Source: Acidobacteriota bacterium (GTDB lineage Bacteria; Acidobacteriota; Terriglobia; Bryobacterales; Bryobacteraceae). From it: 32,222 nucleotides of DNA. The notes below the pieces were generated by a model, which was not told the origin of the DNA, searched no databases, and saw only the letters and a program-made list of their open reading frames with translations. The DNA lies in contig JAEZIJ010000124.1 in NCBI GenBank assembly GCA_023436715.1, positions 1 through 32,222 of the forward strand, read 5' to 3'. The position numbers were made by a program, and so were the translations under genes. Positions 1 through 8,167 of this stretch are shown here, in pieces. Position 1 is the stretch's first letter. The number at the start of each line of letters is the position of its first letter.

Positions 1-2
1 TG

Positions 3-32
3 CGCGACATTTCCGTGGAGCCCGAGGCCTGA
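3..32 (+). CDS. 3' end of an upstream gene (partial)
   Basis: Frame 3 from the window edge reads nine sense codons ending in residues SVEPEA and a TGA at 30-32. After this point no frame stays open until the Fur-family gene. The fragment is too short to name a family. It is called a gene tail only because a stop codon sits just before a stretch of palindromic, apparently non-coding DNA. Confidence 0.3.
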   Translation, partial: RDISVEPEA

Positions 33-73
33 TTCCGAGCCGCGCGCGTCAGCAAGCGGTCTTCATCGCTATT

Positions 74-184
74 GGCGGCCTGCGAAGCCGCCACCGCTAC
101 CCGAGGGGGGCTGGCCACGGGCCACGCCTGCGTGGCCCCAACGAAAAACCACGTGGTCCTATAGGGGCCGGGCATGCCCGGCCC
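74..184. repeat. Cluster of four palindromes upstream of the Fur-family gene
   Basis: Four inverted repeats stand side by side. They are a 6-bp stem with a 7-nt loop (74-79/87-92), a 9-bp stem with a 2-nt centre (119-127/130-138), a perfect 10-bp palindrome (148-157) and a perfect 20-bp GC-rich palindrome (165-184, centre GGGCATGCCC). The stretch 33-336 holds no convincing gene. The cluster resembles interspersed palindromic repeats. It could also terminate the gene ending at 32, but no T-run follows any of the stems. Confidence 0.65.
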
Positions 185-336
185 GCTCCCGGTTGCGCCG
201 AGCGTAACCGTACACTCGGACGGTCCGGCTGAATCAACCACATCCGCCCTTGCTCCACATTCTTGTCGCGCACCCGCGCTGGGTTTCCTGTGCACGCGTG
301 CGCCCTTCAGCGTGTTATCGTGTCAGCAGCGACTGT

Positions 337-852
337 ATGGCAGGTGAAGGCATTCAGGGCTCGCTGAAAAAGCGGGGGATTCGGCTGACGCGACAGCGGC
401 TGGTCCTTTTGAAGCTGATCGATCAGTCCGGGCAGCATCTGGACGCGGAGCAGCTTTACGAGCGGGCCAAACAAATCGACCCCAAGATCAACCGGGTGAC
501 CGTCTACCGGACCCTGAAGCTGCTCAAAGAGGGGCAACTGGTGGACGAGCTGGACCTGATGCACTACGAGGGCGACCAGCACTACTATGAGACCCGGATG
601 AAGCAGGAGCACGCGCATGTCGTGTGCCTGCGATGCGGAAAAGTGGAAGAGTTCTATGGTGAGCCGCTGAACCGGCTTCGGCGGCAGATCGAATCGCACT
701 TCGGATTTCAGATTCTGGCGGCCCGAACCGAAGTGGGCGGGTACTGTTCCCATTGCCAGGTGCTGCGAGCACGAGAGATGGAGGAAGCCGCGACGCCCGC
801 TCCGGCGCCGGTCCCCGCACCAGCAAAGGACAAGCATTCTCGAGGGAGCTAG
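337..852 (+). CDS. Fur-family metal-dependent transcriptional regulator
   Basis: This 171-aa protein is slightly longer than typical Fur proteins. Residues 12-75 form the winged-helix DNA-binding domain, with the recognition-helix signature NRVTVYRTLKLL at about 52-63. The dimerisation domain has the regulatory-metal histidines H92 and H94 in EHAHVVC, and two CxxC pairs (C97/C100 and C137/C140) that form the structural zinc site in this family. An Ala/Pro-rich tail covers about 151-171. The ATG at 337 was chosen because the family N-terminus begins shortly after it. A TTG at 250 would add 29 residues unlike the family. No clear Shine-Dalgarno sequence is visible. The stop codon directly abuts the next start, so the two genes are probably cotranscribed. 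Fur, PerR and Zur cannot be separated from sequence alone. Confidence 0.9.
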   Translation: MAGEGIQGSLKKRGIRLTRQRLVLLKLIDQSGQHLDAEQLYERAKQIDPKINRVTVYRTLKLLKEGQLVDELDLMHYEGDQHYYETRMKQEHAHVVCLRCGKVEEFYGEPLNRLRRQIESHFGFQILAARTEVGGYCSHCQVLRAREMEEAATPAPAPVPAPAKDKHSRGS

Positions 853-2508
853 ATGCCTTCTTCCGAACCGGTCCGTGGCGTCGCTGCGCCTCCCGCATTC
901 CTCACAATCAAGACTCCCTCCGGCGCGCAGACTCAAATCCGGCTGGAACCTCTCCCCTTCCGAATGGGGCGGCACGGAGACAACGAACTCGTATTACGGG
1001 ACAGCCGCGCATCGCGCCACCACGCGCAGATCGCTTTTGCAGGCGGGCACTACGTCCTCGAGGACCTGAAGAGCAGCTACGGGGTCTACGTCAACGGCCA
1101 GCGGGTGGAACAGAGGAAACTGCGGAACTCGGACAGAATCGAATTCGGGTTCCCGGATTCCTACCAGGTCGTCTTCTCGCTGGGCGAGATGCCGGTAGTG
1201 AAGCAGGAAAAGCCAGCCGCGCCCGCGGATCTTGCGGCCGGCACCAACCTCGGAAAGCTGCGGGCGATGCTGGAGGTGGCGCGCGCGCTCCAGACATCGC
1301 TATCGACGGACGACGTTCTGGTTGCGGTTGTGGAAGCGGCTCTCGCGGTGACCGGCTGCGAGCGCGGATTCCTGCTGTTGCGCCAGGGCGACGACCTGGA
1401 AATCCGTACAGCCCGGGCGAAAAACGCTCCGCTCGAAAGCACCGATCTGCGGGTGCCGGCGCGGCTGCTCATGCGCGCCCTCAACCAGCGCAAGGATTTC
1501 CTCTCGATGAACTTCGACCCCGCGACGGAAGCCGCCGGCACCATCGCGGACCTGGAACTGCGCAGCGTGGTCTGCGTGCCGCTGGTACGCATTCGCGTGG
1601 GGTCGCCGGAGGCCACGGCGAGCTTTCATCCGGCGGACGACACCATCGGCCTGCTCTACATGGATTCGCGCGTGCGCAACGCCGATTTGTCTTCGGGCGG
1701 CCGCGAACTGCTGACCACGCTGGCGCTCGAGGCCTCGACCGTGCTCGAAAACGCGCGGCTGCTCGAGGAGCAGTGGGCGCGGCAGCGGATGGAGCAGGAA
1801 CTGCGGATCGCGCGCCAAATCCAGGAGAGCCTCGCTCCGCGCCGTCTTCCGCAGACGGGCTGGCTCCGCGCGGCGGCATCGAGCATTCCATCGCAGCAGG
1901 TCGGCGGCGATTATTTGGATGTGCGGGAGATGCACGCACACTGTTGGTCGGTGATCGTCGCCGACGTCTCGGGCAAGGGCGTCGGGGCGGCACTGCTCGC
2001 ATCCCTGCTGCAAGGCATGTTCCTCGCCGCGCCTTTCACGAAACTCTCGATGGAAGAGATGATGCTCCGCGTGAACCGGTTTCTGAACGACCGGACCGGA
2101 GGCGAGCAGTATGCAACGGTGTTCTACTGCACGGTCGAGGCAAGCGGCCTGATGCACTGGGTCAATGCGGGCCATCCGCCGCCGCTGCTGGTTCGGGCGG
2201 ACGGCAAGGTAGAAGGCATGAATGCGGGCGGTGTGCCGGTAGGCATGCTGGAGGATTCCGTGTATCCGGCCGAGGAGCGCAGACTGGAGCGCGGGGACAG
2301 GATCGTCGTGTACAGCGACGGGATCACGGAAGCGCGCAACGGCGCCGGAGAATTCTTCGGCGTCGAGCGGTTGCGCTCCATTGTGCGCGCCGGCGGAGGC
2401 TGCCAGGAGATGCACACCGCGATTCTCGACGCGGTGGAAGAGTTCACCGGCAGCGCGCCTCAGAACGACGACATCAGCCTTGCTGTGGTCGAGTACCACC
2501 CCGAATAG
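853..2508 (+). CDS. FHA-GAF-PP2C (RsbU/SpoIIE-type) serine phosphatase
   Basis: This 551-aa cytoplasmic signalling phosphatase has three modules. An FHA domain (about 17-105) carries the phosphothreonine-binding signature GR..DN, SRHH and VNG. A GAF domain lies at about 135-300. A helical linker (QEL.IARQIQESLAPR) leads to a PP2C/SpoIIE catalytic domain at about 330-550. The metal-binding acidic motifs are present as GGDYLD, ADVSGKG, YSDGITEA and the terminal QNDDISL. Enzymes of this type usually dephosphorylate anti-sigma-factor antagonists in partner-switching pathways, but no such partner is present in the window. The start directly follows the Fur-family stop codon. The last 43 codons are duplicated about 0.87 kb downstream. 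Confidence 0.93.
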   Translation: MPSSEPVRGVAAPPAFLTIKTPSGAQTQIRLEPLPFRMGRHGDNELVLRDSRASRHHAQIAFAGGHYVLEDLKSSYGVYVNGQRVEQRKLRNSDRIEFGFPDSYQVVFSLGEMPVVKQEKPAAPADLAAGTNLGKLRAMLEVARALQTSLSTDDVLVAVVEAALAVTGCERGFLLLRQGDDLEIRTARAKNAPLESTDLRVPARLLMRALNQRKDFLSMNFDPATEAAGTIADLELRSVVCVPLVRIRVGSPEATASFHPADDTIGLLYMDSRVRNADLSSGGRELLTTLALEASTVLENARLLEEQWARQRMEQELRIARQIQESLAPRRLPQTGWLRAAASSIPSQQVGGDYLDVREMHAHCWSVIVADVSGKGVGAALLASLLQGMFLAAPFTKLSMEEMMLRVNRFLNDRTGGEQYATVFYCTVEASGLMHWVNAGHPPPLLVRADGKVEGMNAGGVPVGMLEDSVYPAEERRLERGDRIVVYSDGITEARNGAGEFFGVERLRSIVRAGGGCQEMHTAILDAVEEFTGSAPQNDDISLAVVEYHPE

Positions 2509-2511
2509 GAG
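2381..2511 (+). repeat. Direct repeat copy 1: 3' end of the phosphatase gene
   Basis: This 131-bp segment encodes the last residues of the PP2C domain, including the NDD metal motif, plus the stop codon. It recurs at 3249-3379 in the same orientation, offset by exactly 868 bp, with about five mismatches and no gaps. Confidence 0.95.
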
Positions 2512-2599
2512 CGGAGCATACGATCCGGCGCGGTCCCGGGATTCATCAACTCTCCTCCATATGCCGCTCGTTGCCAATGATGTGTTCGATCCGCTTCCA

Positions 2600-2616
2600 A
2601 GGAGGTTCCTCCTGTG
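2600..2616 (+). promoter_or_regulatory. Self-complementary Shine-Dalgarno before the GTG start
   Basis: A perfect AGGAGG (2600-2605) is followed by TT and its exact complement CCTCCT (2608-2613), which abuts the GTG at 2614. The Shine-Dalgarno site could therefore be masked by local pairing. A two-base loop is strained, so in practice at most five pairs with a four-base loop would form. The site supports GTG 2614 as the start, and masking is an inference. Confidence 0.5.
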
Positions 2617-3246
2617 ATTGCATGCCTGATGATCGCGAGCCTTTTTGCCGACGCGCCGCTGGTTGACCTCATTGCGAATCCGCCGAACCCAGGCGAGTAC
2701 CGCCCCGTCACTTACCAGATAGGGGGGCGGCCGTTTCATCTCCCCCCTTCGCCGAGGCCGACGCTGCCGGTGGACATCGAACTCCAGTCAACCTCGCCGT
2801 GCCCGGACTCGCCATTGCGCTGGAACGTGGAGATCACGATCAGAAACCCGGGGCCGAAACGATACATGCTGCCTATAGGTCGCGACGGTGATCGCGCGTT
2901 GAAACCCGCAAATCGGGGCAGGCGTGAACTCGCGTTTCGCCTGCGTGCTCGAAACGAGCGAGAGTCGTCCATTAGTGGCCCTTCGACCTTTGCCTCGACC
3001 GAAGTGCCGGAGTCGCTGCTGGCCATTCCGCCGGGCGGTGCGGTTCGGGTGCGCTTTGCCGCGGAGTTGTCAGACCAGAAAGTATCGCGGTGGAGGGCAG
3101 AAGGGAAATCCGAGATCGAGGTCTGGACGGATCTCACCGACTACCGGCATGAGGACGACTCAACGCGGCACTTTGTCAACGTCGAAAACTCACCCACGGG
3201 CCTCTCAACGAACACGATACGGCTCAAGCTTCCCGAACTGCCCTAA
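2614..3246 (+). CDS. Secreted protein of unknown function
   Basis: This 210-aa protein is not assigned to a named family. The short hydrophobic N-terminus (CLMIASLFADAP) looks like a brief signal peptide. The rest is rich in short alternating hydrophobic stretches such as RWNVEITIRNPG and RVRFAAEL, which suggests an all-beta, immunoglobulin-like sandwich outside the cytoplasm. The GTG start is placed by the consensus AGGAGG 8 nt upstream. The gene lies between the two copies of the phosphatase-tail repeat, beginning 103 bp after copy 1 and stopping 3 bp before copy 2. It was therefore probably moved or duplicated together with a phosphatase gene. It is also possible that it is not expressed. 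Confidence 0.6.
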   Translation: MIACLMIASLFADAPLVDLIANPPNPGEYRPVTYQIGGRPFHLPPSPRPTLPVDIELQSTSPCPDSPLRWNVEITIRNPGPKRYMLPIGRDGDRALKPANRGRRELAFRLRARNERESSISGPSTFASTEVPESLLAIPPGGAVRVRFAAELSDQKVSRWRAEGKSEIEVWTDLTDYRHEDDSTRHFVNVENSPTGLSTNTIRLKLPELP

Positions 3247-3248
3247 CG

Positions 3249-3379
3249 TTGTGCGAGCCGGCGTAGGCTGCCAGGAGATGCACACGGCGATTCTCGACGC
3301 GGTGGAAGAGTTCACCGGCAGCGCGCCTCAGAACGACGACATCAGCCTTGCTGTGATCGAGTACCGCCCCGAATAGGAG
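3249..3379 (+). pseudogene. Direct repeat copy 2: orphan tail of a PP2C phosphatase
   Basis: This 131-bp near-copy of the end of the upstream phosphatase keeps the reading frame and the stop codon. It encodes about 41 residues ending ISLAVIEYRPE, with only three amino-acid differences from the intact protein. There is no start codon and no catalytic core. The low divergence and retained frame suggest a recent remnant of a second phosphatase gene, or a duplication produced when the intervening gene arrived. The 3' end of the antisense glycosyltransferase runs into it. Confidence 0.85.
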
Positions 3380-4749
3380 TCTTGCGGCCTGACCGGCTTC
3401 ACGTCGTAGACCACGATCCTGGCGGACCCCAGCGTGACATCTCGCGTGACTGCATAGTTCGGCCGCGAAGGAGTCGCGGTGGCGCCCGAGCCGGTTTCCG
3501 AGTACGGACTCACGACGGCGACGATCCTTGGGGGCACAGTATCCGGCACACAAATACGGGACTCCAGTTCCGGATAGAAGAACGCGAAGTACCGGACGTG
3601 ACTCCGGGGGACAACCTCCAGGCAGGCGCCGGGATGCAAGTGGGATCGGGCGACGCTGGCCGCCGCATAGAGATCGTCCTTCGGCCGGGTCGCCAGGCGC
3701 AAGCCAGCCACCGCGGCGGCCGTGAAAAAGAGTGCCATGCCAAGTGCGACCGGCAATTGGCGTTTCGACTTCCATAGCGCCGAGGCGCCCGACGCTGCCG
3801 CGAGCACAAGGTAAGGCATGGCGAACAGAAATTGCCTCGGCGCGAAGAAATAATTGAACAGCGCGTCAGCGGCAATCGGCCCGCCACAACAGATCGCCAT
3901 GCCGAACCCGGTTGCCGGCGCTGTCTTGCGGGCCGCCCCCGAAACCCAGGCCCATGCGGCGAACGCAAGCAACGGTACGGCCGTGAAATAGCCGCTGCCG
4001 GCCAGGTCGTGCAGGAGGGTGAGCGGGCCGACCTGCTGTGTGGAGAAGAATACGCTGTCCATTGAGCCCTTCTCAACCAGCACGCGATGTTGAGCGATCC
4101 ACCAAGGCAGAAACGTCAATGCCGCGGCCGCAAGGGGCAGCAAGCAGAACCGTCGCCAACGCACACCTGACAATCGCCTGGCGCCCCACAACGAGAGACT
4201 CAGCGCCGGGAAGAGCGTGAACGGATGCGAATACAATCCGAGCACCAGGCACGCGTCGTACGCGATGGCACGTTTTGCCGAAGGCGCTTCACAGAGCCTC
4301 AGGAACAAGAGTAGCGCCAGAAGAGAAAACAGGAGTCCCTGAGAATAACCGCGGGCTTCGAGCGCATACCGGAACTGAAGGGGAACAGCCAAAAAGAGCG
4401 CCGTGGCGAGCCAGGCGCTCCCCGGCTGGTACCGGCGGCAGATCCGCAGGAAAACAAGCCCGCTGAGAATACTGCAGAGCGCCGCGGGCAACCGGGCCGC
4501 CGCGGTCGAGAATCCGAGAATTCTGATAACCGCCTCCTGTATGAAATACGGCAGCGGTGACGCTCCGGGGTTGACGCGAACCCAGAAGAGCAATTCCGCC
4601 CAGCTCCGGTGTCGCGTAGCTCCAAGTTGCAGAATCTCATCCAGCCAAAATGGGGTAACTCCAACGGCAGCGAAAACGATCGCTGCGTAGACGGCAATGA
4701 CCAGAGCGTCTGGGACAACCCGTGCAGAGCGCAGGTCCAGAAGGCGCAT
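3328..4749 (-). CDS. Polytopic membrane glycosyltransferase (ArnT/PMT-like, GT-C fold)
   Basis: This 473-aa protein has about ten hydrophobic segments. It shows the GT-C hallmark of an acidic pair in the first extracytoplasmic loop (TPFWLDEILQLG, about residues 31-42). Enzymes of this type transfer sugars from polyprenyl-phosphate donors to lipid or protein acceptors at the outer face of the inner membrane. A less hydrophobic C-terminal part (about 370-473) follows the membrane region. The last 17 codons lie antisense to the duplicated phosphatase tail, so the present C-terminus (YSITARLMSSF) is probably not ancestral. The ATG at 4749 is used, and no strong ribosome-binding site is visible. 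The gene is divergent from the permease genes. Acceptor and donor are unknown. Confidence 0.82.
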   Translation of the reverse strand: MRLLDLRSARVVPDALVIAVYAAIVFAAVGVTPFWLDEILQLGATRHRSWAELLFWVRVNPGASPLPYFIQEAVIRILGFSTAAARLPAALCSILSGLVFLRICRRYQPGSAWLATALFLAVPLQFRYALEARGYSQGLLFSLLALLLFLRLCEAPSAKRAIAYDACLVLGLYSHPFTLFPALSLSLWGARRLSGVRWRRFCLLPLAAAALTFLPWWIAQHRVLVEKGSMDSVFFSTQQVGPLTLLHDLAGSGYFTAVPLLAFAAWAWVSGAARKTAPATGFGMAICCGGPIAADALFNYFFAPRQFLFAMPYLVLAAASGASALWKSKRQLPVALGMALFFTAAAVAGLRLATRPKDDLYAAASVARSHLHPGACLEVVPRSHVRYFAFFYPELESRICVPDTVPPRIVAVVSPYSETGSGATATPSRPNYAVTRDVTLGSARIVVYDVKPVRPQDSYSGRYSITARLMSSF

Positions 4750-4896
4750 GTCTGTCGCGGCAGCCTTTCCGGGCGCGGGCTAACAGTCATCAAAACTGGC
4801 GGGGTGAAAAAAGCTAGCCCTATTATAATTGCGAGGAACGAGGCCGCGCAGATCGATTTGTGCACGGCTCGGGGTTCAATTACGATCAATAGAGCG

Positions 4897-6162
4897 ATGC
4901 TTCGGTCTTTTCCCGCGCTGGTGCGCTATCACTATCACCTCACCACCGCTCTGCGCCTGGCCGTGGAGTCCATCCGGGCGCACAAGATGCGGAGTTTCCT
5001 CACACTGCTCGGCGTGATTATCGGGGTGGCGAGCGTTGTGCTCGTGGGTTCCGCCATCGAGGGGCTCGGCGCGTATGCAGAGCAAAGCACCTCAAAGGTT
5101 TTCGGCAGCGACACCTACCTGATCGCGAGGATCGCCGGACCGGGCAGCCGGAAGGAATTCTTCGAGAAGCTGAGGCGCAATAAGGCCATCCGGCAGGAGG
5201 ATTTCGCGCACCTCAAAGCGGTCACCGGAGACCAGGTGCTTTACAGCGCCTACAACCAGCGCACCGAGGACGTTCGGCACGAGGGCCTGCTGATTGAGGA
5301 TGCCAACGTTCTCGGCGTGGCCGCTGTCATGCCCGAACTGCGGGAAATCAACCTGGTGGAGGGACGGTTCTTCACGGAGCAGGAAGAGCAGACGCGCCAG
5401 AATGCGGCCGTCGTAGGCCAGGATATTGTCGCGAAGCTGTTTCCGGCTTCATCGCCGATTGGCGGGACCATCAAGTTTCACGGCTTCGATTTCACTGTTA
5501 TCGGCGTGCAGGAGAAGTTGGGCTCGGCCTTCGGGCGCAGCCAGGACAACTCGGTCTACATCCCCTACACGGTGTTTGTGCGGCTCTACGGGCCGGGCCA
5601 ATCCATCGCCATCTTCGGGCGGGCGAGGCCCGGCACAGGATTGTCGCTCGAAGACGCGCTGGACATTTCGCGCGTCGCGCTGCGGACGCGCTTCCATGCA
5701 CGGCCGGGCCAGCCGGACCGGTTCGACACGCTCACACCGGATGCGATGCGCTCGTTCATCGATCAGTTGCTCAGCATGATCTCGGCCGTGGTCGTGCCGG
5801 TGACGTTGATTTCACTCGTCGTCGGGGGAATCGTAATTATGAACATCATGCTGGTCAGCGTGACGGAACGGACGCACGAGATCGGCATCCGGAAATCGCT
5901 GGGGGCGAAACAGGCGGATATACGGATGCAGTTTCTGATCGAGGCGGCGCTGCTCGCAGCGGTCGGGGGGTTGATAGGCCTTGGCTGCGGCGCCGCTCTC
6001 ACGGCAGCCCTTTCGCGGATCTTCGAGATCACGCTGCGGATCACGCTCGGCTACGTCATCCTGGCCATCGCGGTCTCGAGCGCGGTGGGAATAGTCTCCG
6101 GATTCTACCCGGCGATGCGCGCGGCGCGGCTCGATCCAATCGCGGCCCTGAGGAGCGAGTAA
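4897..6162 (+). CDS. ABC transporter permease, MacB/FtsX type (first of pair)
   Basis: This 421-aa inner-membrane permease has one membrane helix at about 32-55 (RSFLTLLGVIIGVASVVLVG). A large periplasmic MacB-type core domain follows at about 60-265, then three helices of the FtsX domain at about 285-420. The FtsX domain carries the conserved NIMLVSVTERTHEIGIRKSLGA segment in shortened form and ends in the typical AARLDPIAALRSE. Transporters of this group use ATP for extrusion or mechanical work on the envelope. The ATG at 4897 matches the usual family N-terminus, and upstream in-frame starts would add unrelated sequence. The second permease begins 2 bp after the stop. No ATPase subunit is present nearby. 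Confidence 0.9.
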   Translation: MLRSFPALVRYHYHLTTALRLAVESIRAHKMRSFLTLLGVIIGVASVVLVGSAIEGLGAYAEQSTSKVFGSDTYLIARIAGPGSRKEFFEKLRRNKAIRQEDFAHLKAVTGDQVLYSAYNQRTEDVRHEGLLIEDANVLGVAAVMPELREINLVEGRFFTEQEEQTRQNAAVVGQDIVAKLFPASSPIGGTIKFHGFDFTVIGVQEKLGSAFGRSQDNSVYIPYTVFVRLYGPGQSIAIFGRARPGTGLSLEDALDISRVALRTRFHARPGQPDRFDTLTPDAMRSFIDQLLSMISAVVVPVTLISLVVGGIVIMNIMLVSVTERTHEIGIRKSLGAKQADIRMQFLIEAALLAAVGGLIGLGCGAALTAALSRIFEITLRITLGYVILAIAVSSAVGIVSGFYPAMRAARLDPIAALRSE

Positions 6163-6164
6163 CC

Positions 6165-7418
<1,254 letters not shown>

Positions 7419-7429
7419 CGCGGGGTAGA

Positions 7430-8071
7430 ATGGCTCCGATGCCGAATCGTGTGAGATCCCTGCATATCGCGGCGGCCGCCCTCGCAATTGCCGCCCTCTC
7501 CGGGTGCGGCGGCACAAAGGAGAACCAGAGCCGGAAAGCCTCCCGCCCCGTGCCCGATGTCTACCGCGCCGTTTTCGAGACCAGCAAAGGCCCGTTCGTG
7601 GTCGAGGTGTCGAAGGCCTGGGCGCCCGAAGGCGCGGAGCGTTTCTACCGTCTGATCGAACAGAAATACTACGATGAGGCACGGTTCTTCCGCGTGGTTC
7701 CGAACTTCGTGGTGCAGTTCGGGATCAACGGAAACCCGAAGGTGTCGGCGCGATGGCGCAACCTGACGATCGCCGACGACCCGGTGAAGGAGAGCAACAA
7801 GCGCGGCACAGTCACCTTCGCCACGTCCGGACCGAACACGCGCACCACGCAGGTCTTCATCAACCTGAAGGACAACGAGCGGCTGGACAAAGATAGGTTC
7901 TCGCCCTTCGGCAGGGTGGTAGAAGGCATGGATGTGGTGGATCAGTTCTTCTCGGCGTATCGCGACAGTCCGGACCAGGCGCTGATCGAGACCCGCGGAA
8001 ACGAATATCTGGAGAACAGGTTCCCGCGTCTCGATTACGTCAAGACGGCGAGGATAGAGGGCGAGAAGTAA
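7430..8071 (+). CDS. Lipoprotein peptidyl-prolyl cis-trans isomerase (cyclophilin type)
   Basis: This 213-aa protein begins with a lipoprotein signal peptide whose lipobox is LSGC, followed by GG. It is therefore likely anchored in the envelope on the periplasmic side. The rest is a cyclophilin-like domain that folds proteins by isomerising X-Pro bonds. The family segments RFYRLIEQKYYDEARFFRVV, VQFGING, GTVTFATSGPNTRTTQVFIN and FSPFGRVVEGMDVVDQF are visible. ATG 7430 and ATG 7439 are both possible, and neither has a strong ribosome-binding site. It follows the permease by 11 bp, so readthrough cotranscription is likely. It converges on the aldo/keto reductase gene, with the 88-bp repeat between them. 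Confidence 0.9.
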   Translation: MAPMPNRVRSLHIAAAALAIAALSGCGGTKENQSRKASRPVPDVYRAVFETSKGPFVVEVSKAWAPEGAERFYRLIEQKYYDEARFFRVVPNFVVQFGINGNPKVSARWRNLTIADDPVKESNKRGTVTFATSGPNTRTTQVFINLKDNERLDKDRFSPFGRVVEGMDVVDQFFSAYRDSPDQALIETRGNEYLENRFPRLDYVKTARIEGEK

Positions 8072-8074
8072 CGG

Positions 8075-8162
8075 GTGGGGCAGGGCCTCGCCCTGCGGCG
8101 GGCTCCCAGCCCGCCAGCGTGGCCGGCCTGAGAGGCCGGCGCAGCCCGAGGGGCTGCCCCAC
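8075..8162. repeat. 88-bp cloverleaf-like interspersed repeat, copy A
   Basis: The element begins GTGGG and ends CCCAC, so its ends pair. Between the ends are four consecutive hairpins with 7, 8, 8 and 7 bp stems and 3-nt loops (CTC, CCC, GAG, GAG). A reverse-complement copy lies at 32101-32188 with one mismatch in 88. Here it fills the gap between two convergent stop codons (8071 and 8168) almost completely, so it may also work as a bidirectional terminator. It resembles REP/BIME-type palindromic repeats. No RAYT transposase is present in the window. Confidence 0.92.
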
Positions 8163-8167
8163 TATTT

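Noticed and set aside
753..2666. A 637-codon open frame overlapping the phosphatase in another frame
   Set aside because: Its translation is Arg/Ala/Gly-rich low-complexity sequence without motifs, whereas the other frame encodes intact FHA, GAF and PP2C domains.
2924..3376. A 150-codon frame ending in the duplicated phosphatase tail
   Set aside because: Only the last 41 residues resemble a protein. The first part is an out-of-frame reading of the secreted-protein gene.
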